Source: Flavobacteriaceae bacterium
Lineage (GTDB): Bacteria; Bacteroidota; Bacteroidia; Flavobacteriales; Flavobacteriaceae
Assembly: GCA_030828025.1 (NCBI GenBank)
Contig: JAURDG010000001.1
Location: forward strand, 1-42,070
Direction: 5' to 3'
DNA: 42,070 nucleotides
The notes beneath the pieces are model-generated. The model worked only from the letters and a program-made list of their open reading frames with translations. It did not search any database and was not told the origin of the DNA. Below are positions 15,832-25,239 of the stretch, one piece after another. Every line of letters starts with the position of its first letter. Positions within the stretch are counted from its first letter, which is position 1. A program made the translations under genes and the position numbers.

Positions 15832-18800
15832 GTTTTACTTTTTTAATAAATACTGCTAATTTGTTTTTGTAGGCATCAGGGGCAGTTAACACATGTGGCT
15901 GATTACCTTTAATGTTATTTGAATAAAGTACAGCTCCAGTTTTGGTATCAATCCAAAATAACGTAAACGTGCCAGGATTTGCTGACAAGTTCAGTTCAAA
16001 GGTCTTGGTATTGTTAAGGTAGATGAGATAACTCTCTCCACTATTTTCCAACTTCCAAAACGGACTTTTATAATCTAGATTAGTGTTTACTTTCATCTTA
16101 GCGAGTGCTTCGAAAAATCCAGAAATGTTTATTTTAGGAATGCTTGCTAGAGATCCTCCAGCCATTAGCACGGCCCAACCATATCTTGATGCATTTTTTG
16201 TAGAATATAAAACTGCTTTATTCGGGTATTTTTGACGATATTCTCGAACTGCCCTATAAACTTGAGGCTCACTCTCATTGCCTGGTTTCATTTTACGTGC
16301 GTGTTGCCTAGGTGCTAAATTTTTACCGCCTTGGGGAGCATAAACACTGCCATCTGACCTAAAATGCCAATAGCGAATATCGATTATATCAACTGTGTTT
16401 TCTCGATTTGCATCAGCTAATATGGCATCCTGCACGTCTTTGGTTGCACTTAGTCCAATGATGCTATTTCCTGTGTATTCTTTTTTGTATTTCTTAACCT
16501 CATCTAACCAAAATTCCATAAAATGTAGTGGTCCCGTATATTCTGCACTTGTTAGATGAATGACGTTGCTTTGATTATGAAAGTTTTCTAAGGATTTTCG
16601 TATAAAGCCTTGATGAATACTTTTTCTGTTTTGGTGCGAAATGTCATAAAACTGTTCAGCCATGAAAATCCGCTTATCACCAGCATACGGCGGTGGTTCT
16701 GGAAAACCTGTGTCATTCACATTATTGGCAGCTCGCCATGGCGAACTAGACCAATGTGCACCCGCCTCAAGGATATTGTGCTGAAAATAATGTTGTTGAA
16801 TGAGTACAATACCATATTCCCCTGCTATTATAGCAAATTGCCTTAACCGATTCCAATACCAAGCATTGAATTTTGTAAGGTCATATTTACTCAAGTGGTC
16901 CCATGCAAGTCCTTGTCCTGATCTTGCAAAGGGTTGCTCATAAAATGGTGGCCAAACATCAGCGTCTATTCTTCGAGTTCGTTGATGGTCATCCATCCTA
17001 CGTTCATACCACAAACCATAATTGTGTTCTAAAGCAGCACCGTTACTGATCGCTAAGTTATGTACAAGCTCTTTTAAGTCATCTGTAAATCCTTTACCTG
17101 TTTTTCCCGGGACAAAACGCGTTATGTGTGGTTTGGCATTGTTTACATCATAATTTCGTAAACTGCCTCGCCACCAACTCACTCGATTTTGTCGTCCAGT
17201 AACAACGTTCCCATCATGAGTTAACCAACCATTTATAATGGTGATTTTGGCATGATTTCGGCTTTTATCATCATTCTTCCAATCCAAATCATCTACTGAT
17301 TTCAGATTAGCAGTATCTACAGGGATTGCATTTTGTTTTGAAACTTCATCGATCCACCCTAACAAATTTTGATGCGGATTTAAGGCTTCTTTAGTGAGTT
17401 TGGCTGCAAGTTCAATTGTGGGACTTGTAGAAGGTTCGGTTCCTATTTTTAACAAGTATGGGTTCACAGGAAGCTGTCCCAATCTTTTTTCGAGTAGTGC
17501 GTAAAATAAACTTCTTGGGAATATATGTGTATTCACATCTTTCCAATGCCCATCTCCAGATAATATTCCACCCCAAACACCAAAAGCCCAATTGTTTGAA
17601 GTTGGTGGGCTATAATTGTCGATCCTGGAGGCAGATGATTCCCACAGTACACTGTTGGCTGCTGTCCAGCCAGCGCCCCTTCCAGCTTGTTCACGGTTGT
17701 TAAAACGTAATGCATTTCCGTCAATATTGACAACATCAAACAAAACACCAGTGGCCCAAGATCCAATGGTTCCACTATTGTTAAATGGCAAATAGGATTC
17801 GCATTGAACAAAAGCATTGGGTCCTGTGGTTCCTAAGCCTCCAACAGCAAAATCATGATAGCCATATTCAGAATAGCAACGTTGAAATAAGGTTTGCTGT
17901 CCCTCTGTATAAAAAGTGTGTCTTCTAAAGGCAGCAATTTCAGAAATCGGTGCGGTTGCAACACAATCTTCTACCGTAACTTGTTGAGAAGAGTTTAAGA
18001 GATTTACCGCTCCTCCAGCCAAATGCTTAAATTGTACTTGGCGCACCCATGCATTCTTAACATTTTCCATTGAGATACCAAACCAACGGTGCTGTTCGTC
18101 CTTAAGGTTTGTTTTATCATAGGTAGATTGAATGGCTAAATTTTCAATGCCAACATGTTCTATTCTTCCTTGCCAGGTGTGTAAAATAGCTCTTGGATTT
18201 CCAAAATTTTTATCAAGTGGCATCGTCAGAGGTGCGTTCAAATACACGTCAGCACCACGAATAGCAGTAATGGTTCGACTCCAAGACATCTGCCAATCTC
18301 TTGGTTTCCAACCAATCCAACCCGTTTCGCCTCCAAAAAAATTCATCTTCACTGCCTCAATCCATTTGTTAGTCAGCGGCTGTTCAATGATGATTTCATC
18401 ATTAACATTCAAACTAGACGCATCAACCAATTGAATTTTTTGAGTGCCAAGGGGCGTATAATTAGGTTGAATAGTTAATGTGTCTATATATTTTCTATCG
18501 TCAAACCCAGCAATTTTAATTATGGCTTCACGATTAATTCCAGTACCTAATAGAAGGCTTTCATTTTCGTTTTTTCCACTTCCTCTTAGTACCACGCCAG
18601 CGTGATTGATATAAAGGGTTCCGCTTATTTCGTAAATACCTTTATCCAAAACAACTGCGCCTCTAAAACCAGAAGAATTGGGTTTCAACTGACTGACATA
18701 ATCAATGGCCGCTTGAATTATTTTTGTGGCATCGCCTTGCTGTTGCGGTACAAAAATTTTAGGCTCCACCAAAGGAATAGGACTTTCAGACGCCATATAA

Positions 18801-18994
18801 CCTGCATATGAAAAATCGGGGATTTTATTGCCTAAGCTATCCGAAATAAAAACTAAATCACCCCGTTTGTTTTTAATGTCGGGGAATGAAGATTGTGCAC
18901 ATGCAACATTAGAGACAAAAAGCAAAAATACAACAACCAGCAGATGGCAGGTCTTTTTATGTAATCGATTGTATTTGTGAATTAAAACGCTCAT
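15821..18994 (-). CDS. Two-domain beta-helix / DUF6298-like secreted protein, activity unknown
   Basis: A very large secreted protein of 1057 residues, no characterised homologue recognised. The signal peptide ends near VACAQ. Residues about 55-500 form a right-handed beta-helix of the pectate-lyase superfamily: an FSYAGYMASESPIP opening, the ATKIIQAAIDYV helix, and VVLDKGIYEISGTL. Residues about 620-960 look like a separate globular domain, possibly a TIM-barrel glycosidase, matching what I recall as DUF6298. Conserved-looking acidic positions there are Glu656 (ALEHNYG), Glu664, Glu743 (NILEAGAHW), Glu780 (FMAEQFYD) and Glu818 (SAEYTGP). The last 100 residues resemble a small beta-sandwich. 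It lies 43 bp after PL1 and overlaps GH140, so a role in cutting the pectic substrate is likely but unproven. Confidence 0.75.
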   Translation of the reverse strand: MSVLIHKYNRLHKKTCHLLVVVFLLFVSNVACAQSSFPDIKNKRGDLVFISDSLGNKIPDFSYAGYMASESPIPLVEPKIFVPQQQGDATKIIQAAIDYVSQLKPNSSGFRGAVVLDKGIYEISGTLYINHAGVVLRGSGKNENESLLLGTGINREAIIKIAGFDDRKYIDTLTIQPNYTPLGTQKIQLVDASSLNVNDEIIIEQPLTNKWIEAVKMNFFGGETGWIGWKPRDWQMSWSRTITAIRGADVYLNAPLTMPLDKNFGNPRAILHTWQGRIEHVGIENLAIQSTYDKTNLKDEQHRWFGISMENVKNAWVRQVQFKHLAGGAVNLLNSSQQVTVEDCVATAPISEIAAFRRHTFYTEGQQTLFQRCYSEYGYHDFAVGGLGTTGPNAFVQCESYLPFNNSGTIGSWATGVLFDVVNIDGNALRFNNREQAGRGAGWTAANSVLWESSASRIDNYSPPTSNNWAFGVWGGILSGDGHWKDVNTHIFPRSLFYALLEKRLGQLPVNPYLLKIGTEPSTSPTIELAAKLTKEALNPHQNLLGWIDEVSKQNAIPVDTANLKSVDDLDWKNDDKSRNHAKITIINGWLTHDGNVVTGRQNRVSWWRGSLRNYDVNNAKPHITRFVPGKTGKGFTDDLKELVHNLAISNGAALEHNYGLWYERRMDDHQRTRRIDADVWPPFYEQPFARSGQGLAWDHLSKYDLTKFNAWYWNRLRQFAIIAGEYGIVLIQQHYFQHNILEAGAHWSSSPWRAANNVNDTGFPEPPPYAGDKRIFMAEQFYDISHQNRKSIHQGFIRKSLENFHNQSNVIHLTSAEYTGPLHFMEFWLDEVKKYKKEYTGNSIIGLSATKDVQDAILADANRENTVDIIDIRYWHFRSDGSVYAPQGGKNLAPRQHARKMKPGNESEPQVYRAVREYRQKYPNKAVLYSTKNASRYGWAVLMAGGSLASIPKINISGFFEALAKMKVNTNLDYKSPFWKLENSGESYLIYLNNTKTFELNLSANPGTFTLFWIDTKTGAVLYSNNIKGNQPHVLTAPDAYKNKLAVFIKKVKHEN

Positions 18995-19037
18995 TTCTAT
19001 TGCATTTGCTTAATGGCAAATTTTTAACATGTGAAAT

Positions 19038-20723
19038 TTAATGGGTTAATTTAGTCAAAGTATCCGAATTGTTTTCAGGTTTAGTCCAATCAACCCATTT
19101 TTTTGTATTTATGCCGTTGATATATTTTTCAATATTGGTATAACCGTCTTCATTTATATCTCCATTTGCATCAGATGCATCTTTTGGGTTTAAACCATTT
19201 GCCTTTTCCCATTTGTCTGGCATACCATCCCCATCTGAATCTTTATAGGGTTTTCCTTTGTAAACGGGATATCCACCCACTTGGTCTGGACTGGTAATAA
19301 TCCCCATTTTATAAGAATCTGGAGGTAGTCTTCTTCTAATAAACTCTTGACCAATGGTGTTTTCTAGCCCGTCTTGATATTCAATTTTTCCTGTCCTAAC
19401 ATATTGGATAACTCTATGATCAACGGCATCACGTTTGGGCAAAGTTGCACCCACATTGTCCAATACAAAATCATAAGCTTCTTTTGCTGGCATAATAGTC
19501 AATGGCGACATCTCAAAAGGTGTTTCTTGTTTGATCATCGCTAAATAATCTTTGGCTTCCTCAAAAGTTCGATTTTCAATTTGAACTCCACCAGCCCAAT
19601 TATCAGCTGAAATTTTGGGAGCACCTACTACAAAATTTCCGGAAACATAGGCACGGCCAAAAGTTTTTGGTTGTCTATAACCAGACTCTGGTTTCAAAAT
19701 TCTATAACGAATGGGTTTGTCTTTTGGAGTAATCGGCCCTGGCTTAAAGTAATTATTAATGATGTTAAACATCGAGCGGTAGTCTCCGCCATCTAGGGAT
19801 CGATTCCACCAATTAAACACCACATTATTTACAAAGTTAAAACTTCCATACATGCCTATAGAAGGATTTCGAGAAATGTTATTCGCCCATAAATTGCGTA
19901 TGAAGGTGCTGTTTAATCCGCCAATAGTACTTCCAAAGGCATGATTATAGGTGTCCAATCCCTCAGAAGAAATTGTATTTTGGATCGTTACATTGACTGC
20001 CGGCATCTTTTCTAATTTGGATTTATCGTTGGCTTGAAATTGATGTCTGTATAACGAAATATTTTCGTCCAATCCCCAACTTACAGAGCAATGATCAATA
20101 ATCACATTACCGATAACATTTCCGCCAACAGCGTCATCCCTTCTTGTTACATCAGTAGCGCCACGACGAAAGCGCATGTGTCGAATAATTATGTCATGAG
20201 TATCGAGTAATAACGACTCTCCTGCTACACAAACACCATCGCCTGGAGCAGTTTGGCCAGCTATAGTGATATAGGGTGCTCGAACACTTATAGGCATTTT
20301 AAGTTGGATAATTCCAGAGACATTAAACACAACAATCCGTGCACCAACCGCTTCACAAGCCTCTCGTAGAGTGCCTTTACCGCTATCGGCTAAGCTGGTA
20401 ACAACATACACTTTTCCACCACGACCACCAGGCGTGAAAGCGCCGCCGCCTTCGGCTCCTGGAAATGCTGGAATTTCTGCCTTAATAAGATCACCTGGAT
20501 AAGAAGCCCAAGGAATATAAGGACGACCCTGCTTGGTTTCTTCCTCAATTATATGATAGTTGTTTTCCCAAATAGACTTTAAGCGAAGTTCTTCAAGAGC
20601 AAGTAATGAATCTGTTTTTGATTGAAGTGCTTTGGGAATATTGGGGTATTGTGCCGTAGAAAAAAATGCTGTTAAACTTATACCTAGTAAAATTGCACGG
20701 TTAAGGCTGTTTGTTCGTTTCAT
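19038..20723 (-). CDS. Pectate lyase-like protein, PL1, with C-terminal Ca-binding repeat
   Basis: A secreted PL1-type parallel beta-helix protein predicted to cleave galacturonan by beta-elimination. I chose the ATG at 20723 because it begins the signal peptide (MKRTNSLNR to FFSTAQ); the ATG at 20762 would add 13 residues and enlarge the overlap with DUF3826 from 23 to 62 bp. Signature segments are IPAFPGAEGGG, GGRGGKVYVVTSLAD, ITIAGQTAPGDG, IIDHCSVSWGLDE and NNVVFNWWNRS. The C-terminus has a thrombospondin type 3 or EF-like calcium motif (DSDGDGMPDKWE), common in secreted flavobacterial enzymes. It is clearly a paralogue of the PL1 at 21424-23124, with the DUF3826 gene between them. The two probably differ in substrate decoration or exo/endo mode. 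Confidence 0.9.
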   Translation of the reverse strand: MKRTNSLNRAILLGISLTAFFSTAQYPNIPKALQSKTDSLLALEELRLKSIWENNYHIIEEETKQGRPYIPWASYPGDLIKAEIPAFPGAEGGGAFTPGGRGGKVYVVTSLADSGKGTLREACEAVGARIVVFNVSGIIQLKMPISVRAPYITIAGQTAPGDGVCVAGESLLLDTHDIIIRHMRFRRGATDVTRRDDAVGGNVIGNVIIDHCSVSWGLDENISLYRHQFQANDKSKLEKMPAVNVTIQNTISSEGLDTYNHAFGSTIGGLNSTFIRNLWANNISRNPSIGMYGSFNFVNNVVFNWWNRSLDGGDYRSMFNIINNYFKPGPITPKDKPIRYRILKPESGYRQPKTFGRAYVSGNFVVGAPKISADNWAGGVQIENRTFEEAKDYLAMIKQETPFEMSPLTIMPAKEAYDFVLDNVGATLPKRDAVDHRVIQYVRTGKIEYQDGLENTIGQEFIRRRLPPDSYKMGIITSPDQVGGYPVYKGKPYKDSDGDGMPDKWEKANGLNPKDASDANGDINEDGYTNIEKYINGINTKKWVDWTKPENNSDTLTKLTH

Positions 20724-21390
20724 GCTGACTTTTTGTTTTGTTGGCTTTTTTAATTCGTTCATGCCAATCTTTACTTTCTTTATTTAAATCATAGCCCTGA
20801 GCAGACAAATAATTGTTAATTCGCCCTTTGTATTTTCCAAACCAAGCGTGTTTCTCTTTTGAGGATCCTGCATCCATAGCCTGCTCACGTGCTTCCACTA
20901 AATTAACATATATAAACTTTTTTTGTTCTTCGGTTAGCTGGAGAAGCATTTCTAAAAACGCCTGATAGGTTTTGGGCACAACCCAGTAGGTCATTCCGTC
21001 TTTAACGGCATCTACTTTTTCAGGAGACAAGTGTATTTCTAACTTATGAATATAGGTTTTGTGTAATTTATTAATGGCTTTTGTTGCCTTGGATGTTACC
21101 CTTCCAATGTGTTGATCCTGCTTGGTTTTAGACAATTTTTTCAGCTTTATCAGCCCTATTTTTGCATCACGTTTATCGTGAATTTGGCTAAGATTCCTGT
21201 ATTGTTCTGCTATTATATCAATCAGCAAAGATTCTTCTTCGGGGTTTGATAGCGCTAATTTTTCAACAATTTTTGATGCGCGCTTTTGAGTCACTTTTAT
21301 GTATGCTGGATCTTTATGTTGTTGTGCAAAATTGTAGCCACACAACAATGAAAAAAATAAGGTAAAAATTCTTGATTTTTTTATTGCCAT
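20701..21390 (-). CDS. DUF3826 family secreted protein
   Basis: A 229-residue secreted protein with a signal peptide ending near YNFAQQ. It matches DUF3826, a Bacteroidota family of unknown function that I know mostly from PULs. The best-conserved stretch is KDGMTYWVVPKTYQAF, then LTEEQKKFIYVNLVEA and a SKEKHAWFGKYKGRINNYL helix. The protein is rich in Lys and Glu and appears all-helical; no catalytic motif is evident. It lies 33 bp after one PL1 gene and its 3' end overlaps the start of the other. Fixed placement with pectate lyases suggests a helper role such as ligand binding or stabilising the lyase, but this is inference. Confidence 0.85.
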   Translation of the reverse strand: MAIKKSRIFTLFFSLLCGYNFAQQHKDPAYIKVTQKRASKIVEKLALSNPEEESLLIDIIAEQYRNLSQIHDKRDAKIGLIKLKKLSKTKQDQHIGRVTSKATKAINKLHKTYIHKLEIHLSPEKVDAVKDGMTYWVVPKTYQAFLEMLLQLTEEQKKFIYVNLVEAREQAMDAGSSKEKHAWFGKYKGRINNYLSAQGYDLNKESKDWHERIKKANKTKSQHETNKQP

Positions 21391-21423
21391 ATTAATGATT
21401 TAGAATTCATCGTTAGGAACAAC

Positions 21424-23124
21424 TTATTGATGTATTGGTGTGATTAAGGTTTCTTTATTGTTGCGCAAATCTTTCCAGTCGATTTTGGTGTTTGGGTTTG
21501 TTCCATTTAAATAATCTTCAATATTGGAATAACCATCACTGTTTTTATCTTTGGCTGCGTCTTGGGCATCAAATGGGTTTAATCCATACTTGATTTCCCA
21601 AGCATCAGGAATGCCATCTTTATCTGAATCTACATATGGTTTTCCATGATATTCGGGGTAGCCGCCCACTTGAGCAATATCTGTAATAATACCTTTTTTA
21701 TAGGAGTCAGCTGGCAAACGTCTGTGCTTAAATTGGTAGAAAGAATCTGAGTCTAAACCTTTGGTGTATTCAGGTTTACCTGTTGTTACCACCCTGACGA
21801 TTCTTTCGTCCACCTCATCACGTATGGGCAGTGTTGCACCTACATTTTTTAACACAAAATCATAAGCATCTTTGGCGGTCATCATTTTACGCATCCATGG
21901 CGAAGGTAGCGGCTGATTAACCTTCATTTTAGGGAAATACATTTTAGCTTCTTCAAAAGACATTAATGCCCCATTTTTTCCTTCCATTTGCACCCCACCA
22001 TCCCAGTTGTTTGCCGTAACTTTTGGGTTTCCTTCAACAAAATTTCCATCAACATAGGTACGACCAAAGACCAAGTAATCCAACTTACTTCTCCCAGATT
22101 CAGGCTTTAGAATTCTGTATCCAATAGGTTCTTTTTTCGAAGTGATGGGTCCTGGTTTAAAATAGTTATTAATAATATTATAGCTCGCTGTATAATCACC
22201 CCCATCAATAGATCTATTGCTCCAGTTAAAAACAACATTGTTTACAAAATTGAAAATACCATTCCACCCAATTGACGGATTCCTACCCGCATTGTTCGCC
22301 CACATATTTCGAATAAACAAACAATTTTCTCCACCTAAGGTGCTTCCAAATGCGTGGTTATAGGTATCTAAAGCTTCGCCAAACAAACTGTTTTGAATGG
22401 TAATATTAACTGTAGGTTTCTTTTCATCTTTATAATCTGCGCCAGGATTGTACATATGCCTGTAAAGCGACATATTTTCGTCTAATCCCCATGTAGCAGA
22501 AATATGATCAAGTATGATATTTCCAACAGGATTACCGCCTAGGGCATCGTCTCTTCGCCCAACAAAAGTTTCTCCTCTGCGAAAACGCATATGCCGAATC
22601 ACTACGTCGTGGGTGTCAATCCAAACAGATTCGCCAGCCACACAAACACCGTCTCCCGGAGCAGTTTGACCAGCAATAGTTATATAAGGGGCGCGAATAA
22701 TTAGCGGTGTCTCAAGCTGAATGATCCCTGCTACATTGAATACGATAATTCGAGCACCTCCCTGCGCACAAGCCTCACGAAAACTTCCAGGACCATCATC
22801 CGCCAAGCTAGTTACGGTAAACACCTTACCTCCACGTCCTCCAAATGAATACATGCCACCTCCTTCTGCTCCAGGAAAAGCAGGTATTTTGGCTTGAGGC
22901 AGGTCTGTTGGTCTTGATGCCCAAGGAATGTAGGGTTTGCCAGCTGCTGCCTCTTTTGCAACAATAATTTGTGCTTTTTCCCAAGCTTTGTCTGCTTGTG
23001 CATAAGCTTTGGTCTTTATTTGTTTTTCCTTTTCACGATCTTGATCGGTCAATTTTGGATATTGCGCATTTAGCTTACATATCGTTAAAAAAAGTAGAAA
23101 GAAATAATAAGTAGATTTTTTCAT
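21424..23124 (-). CDS. Pectate lyase-like protein, PL1, with C-terminal Ca-binding repeat
   Basis: A secreted PL1-type lyase of 566 residues from the ATG at 23124. An ATG at 23196 would add 24 residues that run through the stem-loop region after susD and displace the signal peptide, so I prefer 23124 (MKKSTYYFFLLF to KLNAQ). It shares with its paralogue IPAFPGAEGGG, FGGRGGKVFTVTSLADDGPG, ITIAGQTAPGDG, ATWGLDEN, NNVVFNWSNRS and a DSDKDGIPDAWE calcium motif near the C-terminus. It is the first enzyme gene after susCD, 122 bp downstream of susD. It would cut the galacturonan backbone to produce oligosaccharides for import. Confidence 0.92.
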   Translation of the reverse strand: MKKSTYYFFLLFLTICKLNAQYPKLTDQDREKEKQIKTKAYAQADKAWEKAQIIVAKEAAAGKPYIPWASRPTDLPQAKIPAFPGAEGGGMYSFGGRGGKVFTVTSLADDGPGSFREACAQGGARIIVFNVAGIIQLETPLIIRAPYITIAGQTAPGDGVCVAGESVWIDTHDVVIRHMRFRRGETFVGRRDDALGGNPVGNIILDHISATWGLDENMSLYRHMYNPGADYKDEKKPTVNITIQNSLFGEALDTYNHAFGSTLGGENCLFIRNMWANNAGRNPSIGWNGIFNFVNNVVFNWSNRSIDGGDYTASYNIINNYFKPGPITSKKEPIGYRILKPESGRSKLDYLVFGRTYVDGNFVEGNPKVTANNWDGGVQMEGKNGALMSFEEAKMYFPKMKVNQPLPSPWMRKMMTAKDAYDFVLKNVGATLPIRDEVDERIVRVVTTGKPEYTKGLDSDSFYQFKHRRLPADSYKKGIITDIAQVGGYPEYHGKPYVDSDKDGIPDAWEIKYGLNPFDAQDAAKDKNSDGYSNIEDYLNGTNPNTKIDWKDLRNNKETLITPIHQ

Positions 23125-23173
23125 TTTTATTTTAAATGTGTTAACACCATTTGCTAATAGTAAAAATTGATAA

Positions 23174-23206
23174 GGGTTCTTAATTGTAAGGCACAACTAG
23201 AAACCC
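23174..23206 (-). other. Stem-loop between susD and the first PL1 gene
   Basis: Bases 23174-23206 form an imperfect hairpin in the minus-strand transcript. The outer arm pairs GGGTT with AACCC and CT with AG. The inner six-base arm includes one G-U pair that works only on the transcribed strand. Two single-base bulges and a 5-base loop complete it. It lies in the 122 bp gap after susD. A short T run follows about 8 bases beyond the stem, so it is not a classic intrinsic terminator. It could stabilise the susCD message or partly stop transcription so that susCD exceeds enzyme mRNA (inference). Confidence 0.5.
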
Positions 23207-23246
23207 CAATAAATCAATGACGCAAACGCCATCCAACAATAGATAA

Positions 23247-25229
23247 TTATTTGGTTGGATCAAAAGTACCACCCCATCCTTGCGTTTGTTCTAAGTAGGG
23301 AGCGGTTGCTAACAATTTGTCGTAAATACCAAAGAAGTAGTATTCATTATACCACTTGAATGTAAAATCTGTTGGGTCGATATTATCTCTAACCATTACT
23401 TCAAAATGGTTGTCATATAAATAATCTACATATTCTTCGTACGAGTTTACCCCTGCAGGGTAAGACGTTGCGTCTCTATTGATGATGGGTGCAGATGTGC
23501 CCTTGAAAGGATCACGTGCAAATCCCATTTCATAAATTGTATTAGCATCCGATTTGGCAATAATGTAGTATCCCTTTCTACGAGATCCTTCAATGGGGTC
23601 AACGTTTAATCTAGAACAAGTACCAAAGTCATCGTTATAGAGCAACCAACGACGCAAGTCATGAAAACGCTTGTTTTCATAGGCAAACTCAGCAGTTCGC
23701 TCATTGATAATAACAGAAAAATGTTCGTCTCTAGAAACCACATTGGACAATCCGTACGCACCATCTAGATTCTGCGTTCCAACGCGAGCTCTAATTTGTT
23801 GTAGATATGATTTTCCTAACGCTAACTCATTAATTCCAACAGCGCTTTCAGCAAGGTTTAACACCACCTCAGCAAAACGGATCTCCATATAGTTGGTACC
23901 GTTATTCCTGAAATTATTGGTGTTGCTGGAATTATCATTGGTAAATTTTCTAAGGTTAACTCCAGTAACACTTTGCGGGTTATTTGTGCCTAAAATAGGT
24001 TTTCCTGGCTCTGCAGTAAGTGGATACCAGCTGTAAGTCCAGTGCTTATAATTAGAGTTTTCTTTATAAGGCCAAACACTGCCGTTATATGCAAAAGTGT
24101 GATAGAAGCGTGGATCGCGATTTCTATAAAAATGATTTAGATTTCCATTTCGATCAAAAGATGTCCCATCAGCCATTGGAAAGGCATCCATAATGTTGGT
24201 GGTTGGTATGATACCTTCATTACCACCTTGCGTCACTGCTCTTGAGTGATGTTCCGTGTAATTATTTTTGGCAATCCCTGTTGTATTGGATGTAAAATCA
24301 TTAAACCCAAAGCTAAAAATAGCCTCCATGCTATCGTCCTTAAACCACATGTTTTTCCAATCTGGGTCTAGCCCTTTTCCTGCAGCCAAACATACATTGT
24401 AGGCTTCTAAATTAGCGTCATAGGCACGTTGCCATCTCGCTTGATCGTCCGTTCGATTAAATAGTGGGCTGGCCCAAGTAAGTAAGACTCTTCCTTTTAA
24501 GGCGGCGGCAGCTTCGACAGTAATTCTTCCCAAATCAGCAGCAGTATAAGGTCTTCCTGCTTTTAGAAGCTCCTGCGCCATTTCTAAATCCGCAACAATT
24601 TGATTGACGGTTTCTTCTGAAGTACTCCTTGGCGTTTGATTGCTAGGTGTATCAACCGTTAGACCCAATTCTGTAGTTACCAACGGAATGCCTCCATAAA
24701 GTCTAAACAATTCAAAATATTGCCAAGCCCGCCAAAAATACAACTGCCCCTTTATTTGATTGACAAAGTCTTCATCAAGACCCGTATATTTATCTACATT
24801 GTTTATGTAAAGGTTACAATACCTGATTCGCGTATAAGCATTGTTTTGTGGGTTTGTAGCTACAGGCTGTCCGATTGATTTTATACAATGGTTATTTAAC
24901 GGAGAAATATCTGACCACTCTTGGTTAAGATCGACTCGACCAGAGACTTCATCAGTAGCTTTGTTAAATAAATCAACAGACCCTCTTCCAGCTACATCAG
25001 AGTTATCTAATGCTGCACGAGACCAAGTTGTCATGTTGGCGTTATTGTCCGGAAGCATCGAATAGTACATATTATCCACAAAACTAGTCGCCAAAAACTC
25101 GTCCTGATAGATTTCAACATCCACTTTCTGAAAATTCTTCTTTTCTTCGATAAATTCTGTACTACATGCCGATAAAACAAGGCTTGTTAGTACTATGATA
25201 AATTGTTTATTTGGTTGTAAATTTTTCAT
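23247..25229 (-). CDS. susD: SusD-like surface glycan-binding lipoprotein
   Basis: A SusD/RagB-family lipoprotein of 660 residues, the surface lid that captures oligosaccharides and feeds them to SusC. The lipobox is LSAC (Cys22), followed by acidic residues (STEFIEE), consistent with surface export. Typical segments are RIRYCNLYINNVDKY, then QIKGQLYFWRAWQYFELFRLYGGIPLVT in the TPR-like region, AALKGRVLLTWASPLF, and FAEVVLNLAESA followed by ERTAEFAYENKRFHDLRRW near the C-terminus. The latter two blocks are the family's strongest marks. It lies 10 bp after susC. Ligand specificity cannot be read from the sequence; context points to a pectic oligosaccharide. Confidence 0.97.
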   Translation of the reverse strand: MKNLQPNKQFIIVLTSLVLSACSTEFIEEKKNFQKVDVEIYQDEFLATSFVDNMYYSMLPDNNANMTTWSRAALDNSDVAGRGSVDLFNKATDEVSGRVDLNQEWSDISPLNNHCIKSIGQPVATNPQNNAYTRIRYCNLYINNVDKYTGLDEDFVNQIKGQLYFWRAWQYFELFRLYGGIPLVTTELGLTVDTPSNQTPRSTSEETVNQIVADLEMAQELLKAGRPYTAADLGRITVEAAAALKGRVLLTWASPLFNRTDDQARWQRAYDANLEAYNVCLAAGKGLDPDWKNMWFKDDSMEAIFSFGFNDFTSNTTGIAKNNYTEHHSRAVTQGGNEGIIPTTNIMDAFPMADGTSFDRNGNLNHFYRNRDPRFYHTFAYNGSVWPYKENSNYKHWTYSWYPLTAEPGKPILGTNNPQSVTGVNLRKFTNDNSSNTNNFRNNGTNYMEIRFAEVVLNLAESAVGINELALGKSYLQQIRARVGTQNLDGAYGLSNVVSRDEHFSVIINERTAEFAYENKRFHDLRRWLLYNDDFGTCSRLNVDPIEGSRRKGYYIIAKSDANTIYEMGFARDPFKGTSAPIINRDATSYPAGVNSYEEYVDYLYDNHFEVMVRDNIDPTDFTFKWYNEYYFFGIYDKLLATAPYLEQTQGWGGTFDPTK

Positions 25230-25239
25230 ATCTATTTAA

